Made by a program: the position numbers and the translations under genes. Below the pieces are notes generated by a model that was not told the origin of the DNA, ran no database searches, and saw only the letters and a list, made by a program, of their open reading frames with translations. Positions 8,219-16,770 of a stretch of 54,107 nt of DNA are shown one piece after another. Position 1 is the first letter of the stretch. Each line of letters begins with the position of its first letter. The stretch is from CAZEPJ01 sp964514105 (GTDB lineage: Bacteria; Desulfobacterota; Desulfocorpusculales; Desulfocorpusculum), in NCBI GenBank assembly GCA_964514105.1, contig CAZEPJ010000024.1:1-54107 (forward strand). Direction: 5' to 3'.

Positions 8219-9571
8219 ATGTTTGACAGCCTTTCCGACAAACTTCAGGCCGTCTTCCGCAAGATCCGCGGTCACGGGACCCTGACGGAGGAGAACATCC
8301 AGGAGGCCCTGCGGGAGGTGCGCCTGGCCCTCCTGGAGGCCGACGTCCACTTCAAGGTCGTCAAGGAGTTCGTGGAGTCGGTCCGCACCAAGGCGCTGGG
8401 CAAGGATGTGCTCCAGAGCCTGAGCCCGGGCCAGCAGATCGTCAAGATCGTCCACGACGAACTCATCGAGCTCATGGGGGCCTCGGAGCGCCGGCTGAAC
8501 TTGAGCGGGACGCCCGCGGGCATCATGCTCGTGGGACTCCAGGGATCGGGCAAGACCACCACTGCTGGGAAGCTCGCCCGATGGCTGGGCGGACAGGGGC
8601 GCCGCGTGGGGCTCGTGCCCGCCGACGTATACCGCCCCGCGGCCATGGAGCAACTGTCCCAGTTGGGGAGCCTCCTGGGGGTGGACGTTTTTCAGCCCAA
8701 CGCAGGGGAGGACCCGGTCCGCATCTGCGCCCGGGCCCAGGGGTGGGCCAGGGACCGGATGCTCGACACCCTCATCATGGACACGGCCGGGCGGCTCCAC
8801 ATCGACGAGGCCCTCATGGAGGAACTGGCCCGCATCCGGACGGCCGTTGCCCCGGGTGAGATTCTCCTGGTGGTCGATGCCATGACGGGCCAGGACGCGG
8901 TCCAGATCGCCCAGAGCTTCAGCGCCCGCCTGGAGATCTCGGGGGTCATCCTGACCAAGCTGGACGGCGACGCCCGCGGCGGGGCGGCTCTTTCCATCCG
9001 GGCCGTGACCCAGCGGCCCATCGTCATGGTGGGGGTGGGAGAGAAGCTCGATGCCCTGGAGCTCTTCCACGCGGACCGCATGGCGTCGCGTATCCTGGGC
9101 ATGGGCGATGTGCTGAGCCTCATCGAGAAGGCCCAGGCCGCGTACGACGAGAAGCAGGCCTTGGAGCTGGAGCGCAAGATCCGCAAGGACGCCTTCACCC
9201 TGGAGGATTTCCTGGATCAGCTGCGGCAGTTGCGCAAGATGGGCCCCCTGGACGATCTCATGAAGATGATCCCAGGCATGGGGAAGATGGCCCGCGGCGC
9301 CATGGATCTGCAGGCCGGCGAGGGGGAGCTCAGGCGGGTGGAGGCCATCATCTGCTCCATGACCCTGGCGGAGAGGCGCAATCACAACATCATCAACGGG
9401 AGCCGGCGGCTTCGCATTGCCAAGGGAAGCGGCACCACGGTGCAGGACGTCAATCGGCTCCTCAAGAACTATGCCCAGATGCGCAAGATGATGAAGCGGA
9501 TGGGGAAGGGGGGGCGGTTGGCAATGGGGTTGGGAGCGGGCAAAGGGATGCCCTTCCTGGGGGGGCGATGA
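8219..9571 (+). CDS. ffh: Signal recognition particle protein Ffh
   Basis: This is the SRP54-type GTPase that binds signal sequences and 4.5S RNA and delivers ribosomes to FtsY at the membrane. At 450 residues it has normal length. The N domain is residues 1-95. The G domain has the P-loop GLQGSGKTTTAGKLA (from residue 106), the DTAGR motif (about 188) and TKLDG (about 245). The Met-rich M domain follows residue 305 (MGPLDDLMKMIPGMGKM, later MRKMMKRMGKGGR). The start codon is the ATG at 8219 with a weak GGAAAAG upstream. Nothing resembling the 4.5S RNA gene was seen next to it. It heads the run to psd and pssA. Confidence 0.97.
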   Translation: MFDSLSDKLQAVFRKIRGHGTLTEENIQEALREVRLALLEADVHFKVVKEFVESVRTKALGKDVLQSLSPGQQIVKIVHDELIELMGASERRLNLSGTPAGIMLVGLQGSGKTTTAGKLARWLGGQGRRVGLVPADVYRPAAMEQLSQLGSLLGVDVFQPNAGEDPVRICARAQGWARDRMLDTLIMDTAGRLHIDEALMEELARIRTAVAPGEILLVVDAMTGQDAVQIAQSFSARLEISGVILTKLDGDARGGAALSIRAVTQRPIVMVGVGEKLDALELFHADRMASRILGMGDVLSLIEKAQAAYDEKQALELERKIRKDAFTLEDFLDQLRQLRKMGPLDDLMKMIPGMGKMARGAMDLQAGEGELRRVEAIICSMTLAERRNHNIINGSRRLRIAKGSGTTVQDVNRLLKNYAQMRKMMKRMGKGGRLAMGLGAGKGMPFLGGR

Positions 9572-9584
9572 GGGGCAGGTGGGA

Positions 9585-10295
9585 ATGAATCCCTTGCCGT
9601 ACGCGCCTCCTGAGCGGGGTTGGGTCCTGCGGGAGGGGTATCCCTTCGTCGCCCCGCTTCTGGCGTTGGCCGTGGCGGGCTTCGTGGCGGGATGGACGGG
9701 GCTGGGCTGGCTGGGGATCGTCCTGGCCCTGGCCGTGGCCCTCTTCTTCCGAAATCCGACGCGCAAGCCGCTGCGGGCGGCCGGGATGGCGTTGGCTCCT
9801 GCCGACGGCCGGGTGGCGGAGATCTCCCGGGTGGCGGACTACGAGGGGCGGCCGGGTCCGTTCACCAAGGTCAGCGTCTTTATGTCCGTGTTCAACGTGC
9901 ACGTCAACCGCGCTCCGGTCAACGGCGAGGTGGTGGAGGTGCGGCACCAGCCCGGGGAGTTCCGGCCGGCCGACAGAAACGAAACCTCCCGGCGAAACGA
10001 GCGCAACATGGTTCGCATGCGCATGGAGGATGGCAGGGAGCTGATCTGCGTGCAGGTGGCGGGCATTCTGGCCCGGCGCATTGTCTGCTGGGTGCGAGCG
10101 GGGGCCACCATGGCCATGGGGTCTCCCTTTGGCATGATCCGATTCGGTTCCCGGGTGGATACGTACCTCCCCGAGGGTTTCGACCCGGATGTGCGGCCGG
10201 GCCAGCGGGTCTGGGGCGGGGAGACGGTCCTGGGATATTTCCCCGACTCACCGCCGACAACGAACATGGAACAACGATCAACGAAAAACGGATGA
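9585..10295 (+). CDS. psd: Phosphatidylserine decarboxylase (short, PSD-A type) proenzyme
   Basis: It converts phosphatidylserine to phosphatidylethanolamine at the inner membrane. The 236-residue form is the short class also found in archaea-like PSDs. An N-terminal hydrophobic segment (residues 20-45) is followed by FFRNPTRKP, ADGRVAEIS, FMSVFNVHVNR and the C-terminal FGSRVD site. Self-cleavage at Gly188-Ser189 there would form the pyruvoyl cofactor. The ATG at 9585 has AGGTGGGA just upstream; the GTG two codons earlier is an alternative. It lies 13 bases after ffh and 34 bases before pssA, whose product supplies its substrate. Confidence 0.92.
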   Translation: MNPLPYAPPERGWVLREGYPFVAPLLALAVAGFVAGWTGLGWLGIVLALAVALFFRNPTRKPLRAAGMALAPADGRVAEISRVADYEGRPGPFTKVSVFMSVFNVHVNRAPVNGEVVEVRHQPGEFRPADRNETSRRNERNMVRMRMEDGRELICVQVAGILARRIVCWVRAGATMAMGSPFGMIRFGSRVDTYLPEGFDPDVRPGQRVWGGETVLGYFPDSPPTTNMEQRSTKNG

Positions 10296-10329
10296 CATCA
10301 CTTGGTGTCGGACATACTCGGGAGTCCCC

Positions 10330-11115
10330 ATGAGACGCAAGCGCTTCAGGAAGAAGCAGGATCGCCCCCCGCGCCGGGGGGTCTATCTTCTCCCCAATCT
10401 CATGACCACGGCCAGTCTTTTCTGTGGCTTCTACGCGCTGATTTCAGCCATCGAGCACGACTACCTTCGGGCGGCCCTGGCCATCCTGGCCTCCTTCTTC
10501 TTCGATGGGCTCGATGGGCGCATCGCCCGTGCCACACGCACCACGAGCCAGTTCGGCGTGGAGTACGACTCCCTGGCCGATCTGGTGGCCTTCGGCGTGG
10601 CCCCCTCGGTGCTGGCCCTGACATGGGGAGTGGCGCATTGGGGCCGCCTGGGCTGGCTGGCGGCGTTTCTGTTCACCGCGTGCGGGGCCCTTCGCCTGGC
10701 GCGGTTCAATGTGCAGATCGGCAAGGTCCCCAAGGGGTTCTTTCGAGGTTTGCCCATCCCGGCGGCCGCGGGGGTCGTGGCCACCATGGTTTTGTTCGGC
10801 CTGGAGATGGGATGGACCACCGGGCCGCCTCCCGGGGTGATGCTGGGGACTTTGTACTGCCTGTCGTTCCTCATGGTGAGCGCCATACCGTATCAGAGCT
10901 TCAAGGACCTGGAGCTGGTCAGGCAGAAGCCCTTCCAGGCCCTGGTGGCCAGCGTCTTGATCCTGGTGGTCATCCTGATCCATCCCCAGGTGACGCTCTT
11001 TCTCATGGCATCGGCATACGCCCTGTCCGGACCCGTGGCATTGCTGGGTCGCCTGAGAAAGCGGCCGGTGCCCGTTCAGGGAGATGTCCAGGCGGAGAAG
11101 GAGGGGGTGCCGTGA
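10330..11115 (+). CDS. pssA: CDP-diacylglycerol-serine O-phosphatidyltransferase
   Basis: A 261-residue integral membrane enzyme that makes phosphatidylserine from CDP-diacylglycerol and serine, the step before the psd product. The CDP-alcohol phosphotransferase signature DG..AR........G...D...D is complete (DGLDGRIARATRTTSQFG from about residue 59, then EYDSLAD). Several hydrophobic helices follow. The N-terminus is strongly basic (MRRKRFRKKQDRPPRR). The ATG has GGGAG 6 bases upstream. Its TGA overlaps the GTG start of asd by 4 bases (GTGA). Confidence 0.93.
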   Translation: MRRKRFRKKQDRPPRRGVYLLPNLMTTASLFCGFYALISAIEHDYLRAALAILASFFFDGLDGRIARATRTTSQFGVEYDSLADLVAFGVAPSVLALTWGVAHWGRLGWLAAFLFTACGALRLARFNVQIGKVPKGFFRGLPIPAAAGVVATMVLFGLEMGWTTGPPPGVMLGTLYCLSFLMVSAIPYQSFKDLELVRQKPFQALVASVLILVVILIHPQVTLFLMASAYALSGPVALLGRLRKRPVPVQGDVQAEKEGVP

Positions 11116-12134
11116 CTTCGAGACGCTTCAAGGTGGCCGTGGTGGGTGCAACGGGGGCCGTCGGGACCGAGATGATTCGCATCCTGGAGGAGCGGGCCTT
11201 TCCCGTCTCCCGGCTTCTCCCCCTGGCGTCGGAGCGGTCGGCGGGCAAGACCGTGACCTTCGGCGGCCTGGATATCCCGGTGGAGCGGCTCACGGAGGAG
11301 AGCTTCGAGGGGGCGCAGATCGGCCTGTTTTCCGCCGGCGGCAGCGTGAGCGAGCGCTTCGCACCGGCGGCGGTCCGGGCCGGGTGCGTGGTGGTGGACA
11401 ACACCAGCGCCTTTCGCATGGACCCGGATGTGCCCCTGGTGGTGCCCGAGGTCAACCCCCACGCCATCGCCGGGTACACCAGCAAGGGGATCATCGCCAA
11501 CCCCAACTGCTCCACCATCCAGATGGTGGTCGCCCTCAAGCCCATCCACCAACGGGCTCAGATCCGGCGCATCGTGGTATCCACCTACCAGTCGGTGTCG
11601 GGAACCGGGATGAAGGCCATGCTGGAGCTGGAGTCCCAGATCCGCGCCTGGGGAGCGGGCGAGCCCCTGGTGAGCAAGGTCTATCCGCACCCCATCGCGT
11701 TCAACTGCCTTCCCCACATCGACGTCTTCCTGGAAAACGGCTATACCAAGGAAGAGATGAAGATGGTCAACGAGACCCGCAAGATCATGGAGGACGACAC
11801 CATCCGGGTATCGGCCACCACGGTGCGGGTGCCGGTGATGCGGGCCCATTCGGAGTCCATCAACGTGGAGACGGCGCGCAAGATCACGGCGGCCGAGGTG
11901 CGGGCCCTGCTCTCCGTGGCCCCTGGGGTGCGGCTCTGGGACGACCCAGGGAACAAGCACTATCCCATGCCCATCCTGGCATCGGGGGGCGACGACACCT
12001 GGGTGGGCCGAATCCGCGAGGACGACTCCGTCGAAAACGGCATCAACCTGTGGGTGGTCTCGGACAACCTGCGCAAGGGCGCTGCCCTCAACGCCGTGCA
12101 GATTGCCGAGATCCTGGCCGAGAGATACTTGTAG
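11112..12134 (+). CDS. asd: Aspartate-semialdehyde dehydrogenase
   Basis: It reduces aspartyl phosphate to aspartate semialdehyde, leading to lysine/diaminopimelate, threonine and methionine. At 340 residues it is of normal length. The NADP loop is VGATGAVGTEM (residues 11-21). The catalytic Cys is in NPNCST (Cys133), and the AFNCLPHID and VPVMRAHSESI segments match the family. The start is the GTG at 11112, with AAGGAGGGGG upstream, overlapping the pssA stop. Translation is therefore likely coupled to phospholipid genes, although the pathways are unrelated. Confidence 0.95.
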   Translation: MTSRRFKVAVVGATGAVGTEMIRILEERAFPVSRLLPLASERSAGKTVTFGGLDIPVERLTEESFEGAQIGLFSAGGSVSERFAPAAVRAGCVVVDNTSAFRMDPDVPLVVPEVNPHAIAGYTSKGIIANPNCSTIQMVVALKPIHQRAQIRRIVVSTYQSVSGTGMKAMLELESQIRAWGAGEPLVSKVYPHPIAFNCLPHIDVFLENGYTKEEMKMVNETRKIMEDDTIRVSATTVRVPVMRAHSESINVETARKITAAEVRALLSVAPGVRLWDDPGNKHYPMPILASGGDDTWVGRIREDDSVENGINLWVVSDNLRKGAALNAVQIAEILAERYL

Positions 12135-12144
12135 ACGAGGGACC

Positions 12145-13134
12145 ATGCTCCAGGCGCCCGAGAGACGTTATCCCGTGGTCATGACGGCGGGTGATCGAGG
12201 CAGGGCCCGTCCCGTCCACGGCATCAACAAGGGCCTCCTGGAGCTGGCCGGGGCCCCGGTCTTCACCCACGTTCTGGCCGCACTGGAGCGTTGCCCCTCT
12301 GTGGCGTGCGTGTACGTGGTGGGTCCCAAGGCCGCCATCGAGGGCGCCCTGGGCCGGCCGGGCCTCCCCTTTCAGGGGCGCACGGCGGTGCGGGTGCTGG
12401 AGCAGTGGGACAACCTGTACCTCAACGTCTGGAACACCTTCCAGAAGGTCCTGGACGATGGGGGCGGGGATGCGAGCCCCCCCGACACCGCCATCCTGGT
12501 GGTGCCGTGCGACATCCCCCTGCTGGTCCCTGCCGAGGTGGAGGAGTTCGTGGCCGCGTGCGACGCGCGGCACTTCGACTACATGCTCGGCGTGAGCTCC
12601 GAGGCCACCCTGAGCCGGTACTACCCCCAGCGGCATCGCAAGGGCATTCGCCTCATGTATTTCCACCTGCGCGAGGGGAGCTTCCGCCAGAACAACCTCC
12701 ACATGGTCAAACCGCTTCGCATCCTCAATCGAAGCTACATCCAGAAGGTCTACGACTACCGACTGCAGCGGGAGTGGGGTTCGATCCTGCGGCTCCTGTG
12801 GGAGATCTTTCGGACCCACGAGGGGACCCTGGGCGTGGTGGGCCAGTACCTCCTCCTGCATGCGGCCTCCCTCCTGTATCGGATTCCCGGCGCCTCCCTA
12901 CACCGGGTTCCGGCCCGCCTGGTCACCCGGGAGGGCATGGAGCGGAGCCTCTCGGAGCTCCTGGACACGCGGCTCGCCGTGGTGGAGACGCACTTCGGGG
13001 GAGCTGCCCTGGACATCGACACCCCAGAGCATTACGGCGTCATCCAGGAGAACTTCGAGGAGTGGGTTCGCATGCAGCGGGAGTCCCTGCCCGGCCCCCC
13101 GTTGCCGGCCCTGTGCCTGGGCTCCCAGGCATGA
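12145..13134 (+). CDS. MobA-like NTP transferase family protein
   Basis: A 329-residue protein whose first 200 residues resemble the MobA-like nucleotidyltransferase fold: PVVMTAGDRGRARPVHG, NKGLLELAGAPVFTHVLAAL, and an acidic VVPCDIPLLVP metal-binding segment near residue 115. The C-terminal 130 residues are specific to this group and end with a second acidic motif (ALDIDTPEHY). The substrate is unknown; it could activate a sugar phosphate or a lipid head group, and it follows asd by 10 bases in the same run as psd and pssA. The canonical GGRSxRMG loop is altered, so a changed nucleotide specificity or loss of activity is possible. Confidence 0.7.
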   Translation: MLQAPERRYPVVMTAGDRGRARPVHGINKGLLELAGAPVFTHVLAALERCPSVACVYVVGPKAAIEGALGRPGLPFQGRTAVRVLEQWDNLYLNVWNTFQKVLDDGGGDASPPDTAILVVPCDIPLLVPAEVEEFVAACDARHFDYMLGVSSEATLSRYYPQRHRKGIRLMYFHLREGSFRQNNLHMVKPLRILNRSYIQKVYDYRLQREWGSILRLLWEIFRTHEGTLGVVGQYLLLHAASLLYRIPGASLHRVPARLVTREGMERSLSELLDTRLAVVETHFGGAALDIDTPEHYGVIQENFEEWVRMQRESLPGPPLPALCLGSQA

Positions 13135-13159
13135 CCCAGGGGCCCCCACCGGCTCGCGG

Positions 13160-13188
13160 TTGGATTGAATTGAGGCTCCGGGTATGAT
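13160..13188 (+). promoter_or_regulatory. Sigma-70-type promoter for the aldolase gene
   Basis: TTGGAT (13160-13165), 17-base spacer, TATGAT (13183-13188, 5 of 6). Start near 13195 gives a leader of about 90 bases ending in the hairpin at 13252-13268. Confidence 0.6.
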
Positions 13189-13251
13189 ACAAGACGCGTG
13201 CCCGGGCCGGGCGGGTTTGGGAGGCCGTCTGGGATGACCCTGCGCAAGGGG

Positions 13252-13268
13252 CCGCCCTCCGAGGGCGG
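13252..13268 (+). promoter_or_regulatory. Hairpin just upstream of the aldolase ribosome-binding site
   Basis: CCGCCCT (13252-13258) pairs with AGGGCGG (13262-13268) around a 3-base loop. The Shine-Dalgarno GGGGAGG begins 5 bases later. It could influence ribosome access or mRNA stability; this is an inference. Confidence 0.35.
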
Positions 13269-13285
13269 TTCCGGGGAGGTGGCAG

Positions 13286-14371
13286 ATGATCGCTTTGACA
13301 GAGAAGGTGCTGGCCAGGAGGCCCGCTCGCGTCGTCGAGCGGCTGGGGGAGGCAAGCCGCGTGTGCCTGTTGAGCTCCCGGGACATCTTCGAGCTGTTGA
13401 AGGAGCAGCCCATCATCATCATGGCGTGCAACACGCGGATCCGGCACGCAGTCCCGGGGATCCTGCGCGCGGCCCAGGAACTGGACGCGGTGGTGGCATT
13501 CGAGCTGGCCAAGTCCGAGGGGGACGTGGACGGGGGATACACGGGCCAGGACCCCGAGACCTTCTTCCAGACGGTGGTGGGCTATGCGCAGGACCTCCGG
13601 TTCGACCGGCCGTTCTTCATCCACGGGGACCACATCACGGTGAAGGACGCCTCGGACAAGGCACTGGCGTCGGCGCGCCGCCTCATCGAGGCGGAGATGC
13701 AGGCGGGGTACACCTCCTTCGCCATCGACGCCTCGTTCAATGAGCTGGAGGACAACATCCGCATCACCGCCGAACTGGCCCGGGATATCCAGGAGAAGGG
13801 ATACGGGTTGGAGGTGGAGGTGGGGGAGATCAAGTCCGCGGGGACCGAGGCCGAGATCACCACGGTGGAGGAGGCCGAGGCGTTCATCCGCGGGCTCAGG
13901 GACGGCGGCATCCAACCGTCGCTGCTGGCCATCAACAACGGGTCCAAACACGGCAACTACCTGGAAGGGGAGAAGATCCACATCGATCTGGAGCGCACGG
14001 GGGAGATCTTCCGAGCCATTCGGCCGTACGGGGTGGCCGTGGCCCAGCACGGGATCACGGGCACACCCCTGCATCTCGTGGGGCGGTTCGCGGACTACGG
14101 GATCCGCAAGGGGAACGTGGGGACCCAGTGGCAGAATATCGCCCACGCCGGACTTCCCGAGTCCCTCATGGCGGAGATGAGGGCCTGGGCCCGGGAAAAC
14201 GCAAAGGACATCAAGTTCGCCACCAAGCCCTTCAAAGAGCGCATCGACGGAATCCCCCTGGAGAGCCGGGAACGGATCGCGGAGGAGGCGCGCCTGGCGG
14301 CCCGGGAATTCATCCAGGCCTTCCGGGCCGAGGGCTCGGCCAGTGTCGTCCTGAAGGCGCTGGGGGCGTGA
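13286..14371 (+). CDS. Class II (zinc) fructose-bisphosphate aldolase family protein
   Basis: A 361-residue TIM-barrel protein of the class II aldolase family. It shows the zinc-site HGDH motif (FFIHGDHIT), the YTSFAIDASF strand, EVEVGEIKSAGTEAE, and NNGSKHGNY with QHGITGTP, which replace the usual SHG and LHGGSG phosphate-binding segments. Those changes make the exact substrate uncertain (fructose-1,6-bisphosphate, or another sugar bisphosphate). With tpiA and gap in this window it would fit glycolysis/gluconeogenesis. The ATG follows an excellent GGGGAGGTGGCAG. It has its own promoter and leader. Confidence 0.8.
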   Translation: MIALTEKVLARRPARVVERLGEASRVCLLSSRDIFELLKEQPIIIMACNTRIRHAVPGILRAAQELDAVVAFELAKSEGDVDGGYTGQDPETFFQTVVGYAQDLRFDRPFFIHGDHITVKDASDKALASARRLIEAEMQAGYTSFAIDASFNELEDNIRITAELARDIQEKGYGLEVEVGEIKSAGTEAEITTVEEAEAFIRGLRDGGIQPSLLAINNGSKHGNYLEGEKIHIDLERTGEIFRAIRPYGVAVAQHGITGTPLHLVGRFADYGIRKGNVGTQWQNIAHAGLPESLMAEMRAWARENAKDIKFATKPFKERIDGIPLESRERIAEEARLAAREFIQAFRAEGSASVVLKALGA

Positions 14372-14461
14372 GGCCATGCCGTCGGGCGCTGGGCGCTGGG
14401 CCTTGGGCGTGGCGACTGCGGGCTCCCCGGTTTGTCCCCGGCGAGGGTCGTTGGGCGGCCC

Positions 14462-15013
14462 ATGCGGGTGATCGCCGGGGTGGCCAGGGGGAGGCGGCTG
14501 CGCGCCCCCCGCGGCGTGGGCGTTCGGCCCACAGCTGATCGGGTGAAGGAGTCCATCTTCAACCTGTTGGGAACGGCGTGGCACCCCGGAGCCGTCCTGG
14601 ATCTCTTCGCGGGGACCGGGTCCCTGGGCATCGAGGCCCTGAGCCGAGGGGCCTCGGCCGCCTTCTTCGTGGAGGCGGATCCCCGCTGCCTCGCCGTACT
14701 GCTCAGAAATGTGGAGGCTTGTGGGTTCCAGGACCGCGCCCACGTGGTGCGGGCGGATGTCCTGCGTTTTCTCGCAGGGCCGGCCGCCCACCAGCGCTTC
14801 GAGCTGATCCTGGCCGACCCGCCCTACGACAGGGGGCTGGCCTGGGGATGCGTTGCGGGGGTGGCGCGGGGGCGGTGGCTGGCGCCGCAGGGGCGACTGG
14901 TGCTGGAGCACTCCAAGAGAGAGGAACCGGCCCCTGAGATCCATGGCCTGGCGAGATGCGATCTGCGGGCGTACGGAGACACCCGGATTTCCATCTACGA
15001 GCCCACGGCGTAG
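14462..15013 (+). CDS. rsmD: 16S rRNA (guanine-N2)-methyltransferase RsmD
   Basis: The 183-residue protein is a SAM-dependent methyltransferase that modifies G966 of 16S rRNA. It begins MRVIAGVARGRRLRAP, the typical N-terminus, followed by RPTADRVKESIFNLL, the SAM motif LDLFAGTGSLGIEALSRGA and the catalytic DPPY (here ILADPPYDRGL). The sequence just before it (14380-14455) is a run of GGGCGCTGGGC-like repeats rather than a good ribosome-binding site. The rsmD-coaD order is a very common bacterial arrangement and supports both calls. Confidence 0.93.
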   Translation: MRVIAGVARGRRLRAPRGVGVRPTADRVKESIFNLLGTAWHPGAVLDLFAGTGSLGIEALSRGASAAFFVEADPRCLAVLLRNVEACGFQDRAHVVRADVLRFLAGPAAHQRFELILADPPYDRGLAWGCVAGVARGRWLAPQGRLVLEHSKREEPAPEIHGLARCDLRAYGDTRISIYEPTA

Positions 15014-15067
15014 CCGGGATGCGCGGAGGCTGCGCCGCGGCCCGAGGAGAGGCAAAGGGGGCGGGGA

Positions 15068-15580
15068 GTGGACGAGGTCAACCGACACGGCAAGCGGGCC
15101 ATCTACGCAGGGTCCTTCGACCCGGTCACCAACGGCCATCTGGAGATCATCCGGCGAGGCCTGGAGCTCTTCGATCACCTCACGGTGGCCGTGGCCCGCA
15201 ACCCGGGCAAGAACCCGCTTTTCAGCGTGGAGGAACGGGTGGAGATGATCCGGGAGGCCATGGGCCCGCAGCCCCGGGTGACCATCGACGCCTTCGACGG
15301 GCTCCTGGTCGACTACGCGGCCTCCCATGACGTCAACGTGATCATCCGGGGGCTGCGGGCCCTGTCCGATTTCGAGTACGAGTTCCAGATGGCCCTCATG
15401 AACCGCCGACTGAATCGGGAGATCGACACCATCTTCCTCATGACGGGGTTCCGGTGGTTCTATGTGAGCTCTCGGATCATCAAGGAGGCTGCCAGCTTCG
15501 GTGGGGTCGTGGAAGGACTCGTGCCGGACGGCGTCAACCGACGCCTGGTGGAGAGATTCTCGGGAGGAAGGGGCAGATGA
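15068..15580 (+). CDS. coaD: Phosphopantetheine adenylyltransferase
   Basis: The 170-residue enzyme transfers AMP to 4'-phosphopantetheine, the penultimate step of coenzyme A synthesis. The nucleotidyltransferase signature is GSFDPVTNGHLEII (HxGH variant TNGH). RGLRALSDFEYEFQMALMN and the C-terminal SSRIIKE motif (here VSSRIIKEAA) are complete. The start is a GTG at 15068 with GGGGGCGGGGA upstream. Its TGA overlaps the ATG of the aminotransferase (ATGA). Confidence 0.95.
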   Translation: MDEVNRHGKRAIYAGSFDPVTNGHLEIIRRGLELFDHLTVAVARNPGKNPLFSVEERVEMIREAMGPQPRVTIDAFDGLLVDYAASHDVNVIIRGLRALSDFEYEFQMALMNRRLNREIDTIFLMTGFRWFYVSSRIIKEAASFGGVVEGLVPDGVNRRLVERFSGGRGR

Positions 15581-16770
15581 GACTGGCCCAGCGCATGGGG
15601 AAGATCCAGCCCTCGGCCACCATGGCCACCGCCGCCAAGGCCCGGGCCATGAAGGCCCAGGGAATCGACGTGGTGGGCTTCGGCGTGGGGGAGCCCGATT
15701 TCGACACCCCGCAGCACATCAAGGATGCGGCCGTGCGAGCCCTGGCGGATGGGTTCACCAAGTACACGGCGGTCGGCGGCATCGAGGAGCTCAAGGACGC
15801 CATCCGAGGGCGCATCGAGGCGGATTGCGGGGTGCGGTACGAGCGGTCCCAGGTCATCGTGTCGTGCGGCGCCAAGCAGTGCGTGTACAATGCGGCCATG
15901 GCCTTGTTCCAGGAAGGGGACGAGGTGCTCATCCCCGCCCCGTGCTGGGTGTCGTACCCCGAAATTGTGGCCCTGACAGGGGCCACCCCGGTGTTGCTGC
16001 CCACAGACGAATCCAGCGGGTTCAGGGTGGGCCCGGATCAGGTCCGGGCGGCGGTCACGCCGCGCACCCGCGGCATGATCCTCAACTCGCCCAGCAACCC
16101 TGCAGGGGCCGTGTACTCCCGGGGGGAGCTGGAGGCGCTGGCCCGGGTCGTCGTCGACACCGGGATCGTGGTCATCTCGGACGACATATACGACAAGCTG
16201 GTGTACGGCGGGTCCCCTCCAGCCCACATCGCCTCCCTGGGCCCCGAGGTTCGGGAGCAGACCCTCATGATCAACGGGGTATCCAAGACCTACGCCATGA
16301 CTGGCTGGCGCATCGGATACGCCCTGGGGCCGACGAAGCTGATTGCGGCCATGGACACCCTGCAGGGGCAGAGCACCTCCAATCCGGCCTCCGTGGCCCA
16401 GAAAGGGGCCGTGGCCGCCCTGAACGGTCCCCAGGAGTGCGTCGCGGAGATGGTCCGGGAGTTCGACCGGAGGAGGCGGTACATGGTGGCGCGGCTCAAC
16501 GCCATGGCGGGGGTCCGCTGCTTCGATCCCCAGGGCGCCTTCTACACCTTCCCCAACGTGGGCGAATGCCTGGGCAGGCAGGGTGCCGGCAGGCGGATCG
16601 AGAGCGCCGCAGATCTCGCCGAGTATCTGCTGCAGGAGGCGCAGATCGCCGTGGTGGCCGGCGAGCCCTTCGGATCCGACAGGCACATCCGGCTGGCCTT
16701 CGCCCTGGGCATGGCCGAGATCGAAAAGGGGCTCGACCGCATGGAGGCCGCCCTGGGCAAGCTGTCATGA
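15577..16770 (+). CDS. Class I aminotransferase (aspartate aminotransferase-like)
   Basis: A 397-residue PLP enzyme of fold type I, subgroup I-alpha/gamma. GFGVGEPDFDTP, KYTAVGGIEELKDAI, the NSPSNPAG motif and the Schiff-base lysine in SKTYAMTGWRIGY (Lys237) match aspartate/prephenate-type aminotransferases of the AspC/PatA group. The substrate cannot be fixed from sequence alone. The ATG overlaps the coaD stop and its own TGA overlaps the next ATG, so it is in the middle of a translationally coupled chain. GGGAGGAAGGGGCAG precedes the start. Confidence 0.92.
   Translation: MRLAQRMGKIQPSATMATAAKARAMKAQGIDVVGFGVGEPDFDTPQHIKDAAVRALADGFTKYTAVGGIEELKDAIRGRIEADCGVRYERSQVIVSCGAKQCVYNAAMALFQEGDEVLIPAPCWVSYPEIVALTGATPVLLPTDESSGFRVGPDQVRAAVTPRTRGMILNSPSNPAGAVYSRGELEALARVVVDTGIVVISDDIYDKLVYGGSPPAHIASLGPEVREQTLMINGVSKTYAMTGWRIGYALGPTKLIAAMDTLQGQSTSNPASVAQKGAVAALNGPQECVAEMVREFDRRRRYMVARLNAMAGVRCFDPQGAFYTFPNVGECLGRQGAGRRIESAADLAEYLLQEAQIAVVAGEPFGSDRHIRLAFALGMAEIEKGLDRMEAALGKLS

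Noticed and set aside
10302..12134. A 610-residue fusion of an unknown N-terminal part with aspartate-semialdehyde dehydrogenase
   Set aside because: The N-terminal part is pssA read in another frame. The GTG at 11112 with a strong ribosome site gives a normal-length Asd.
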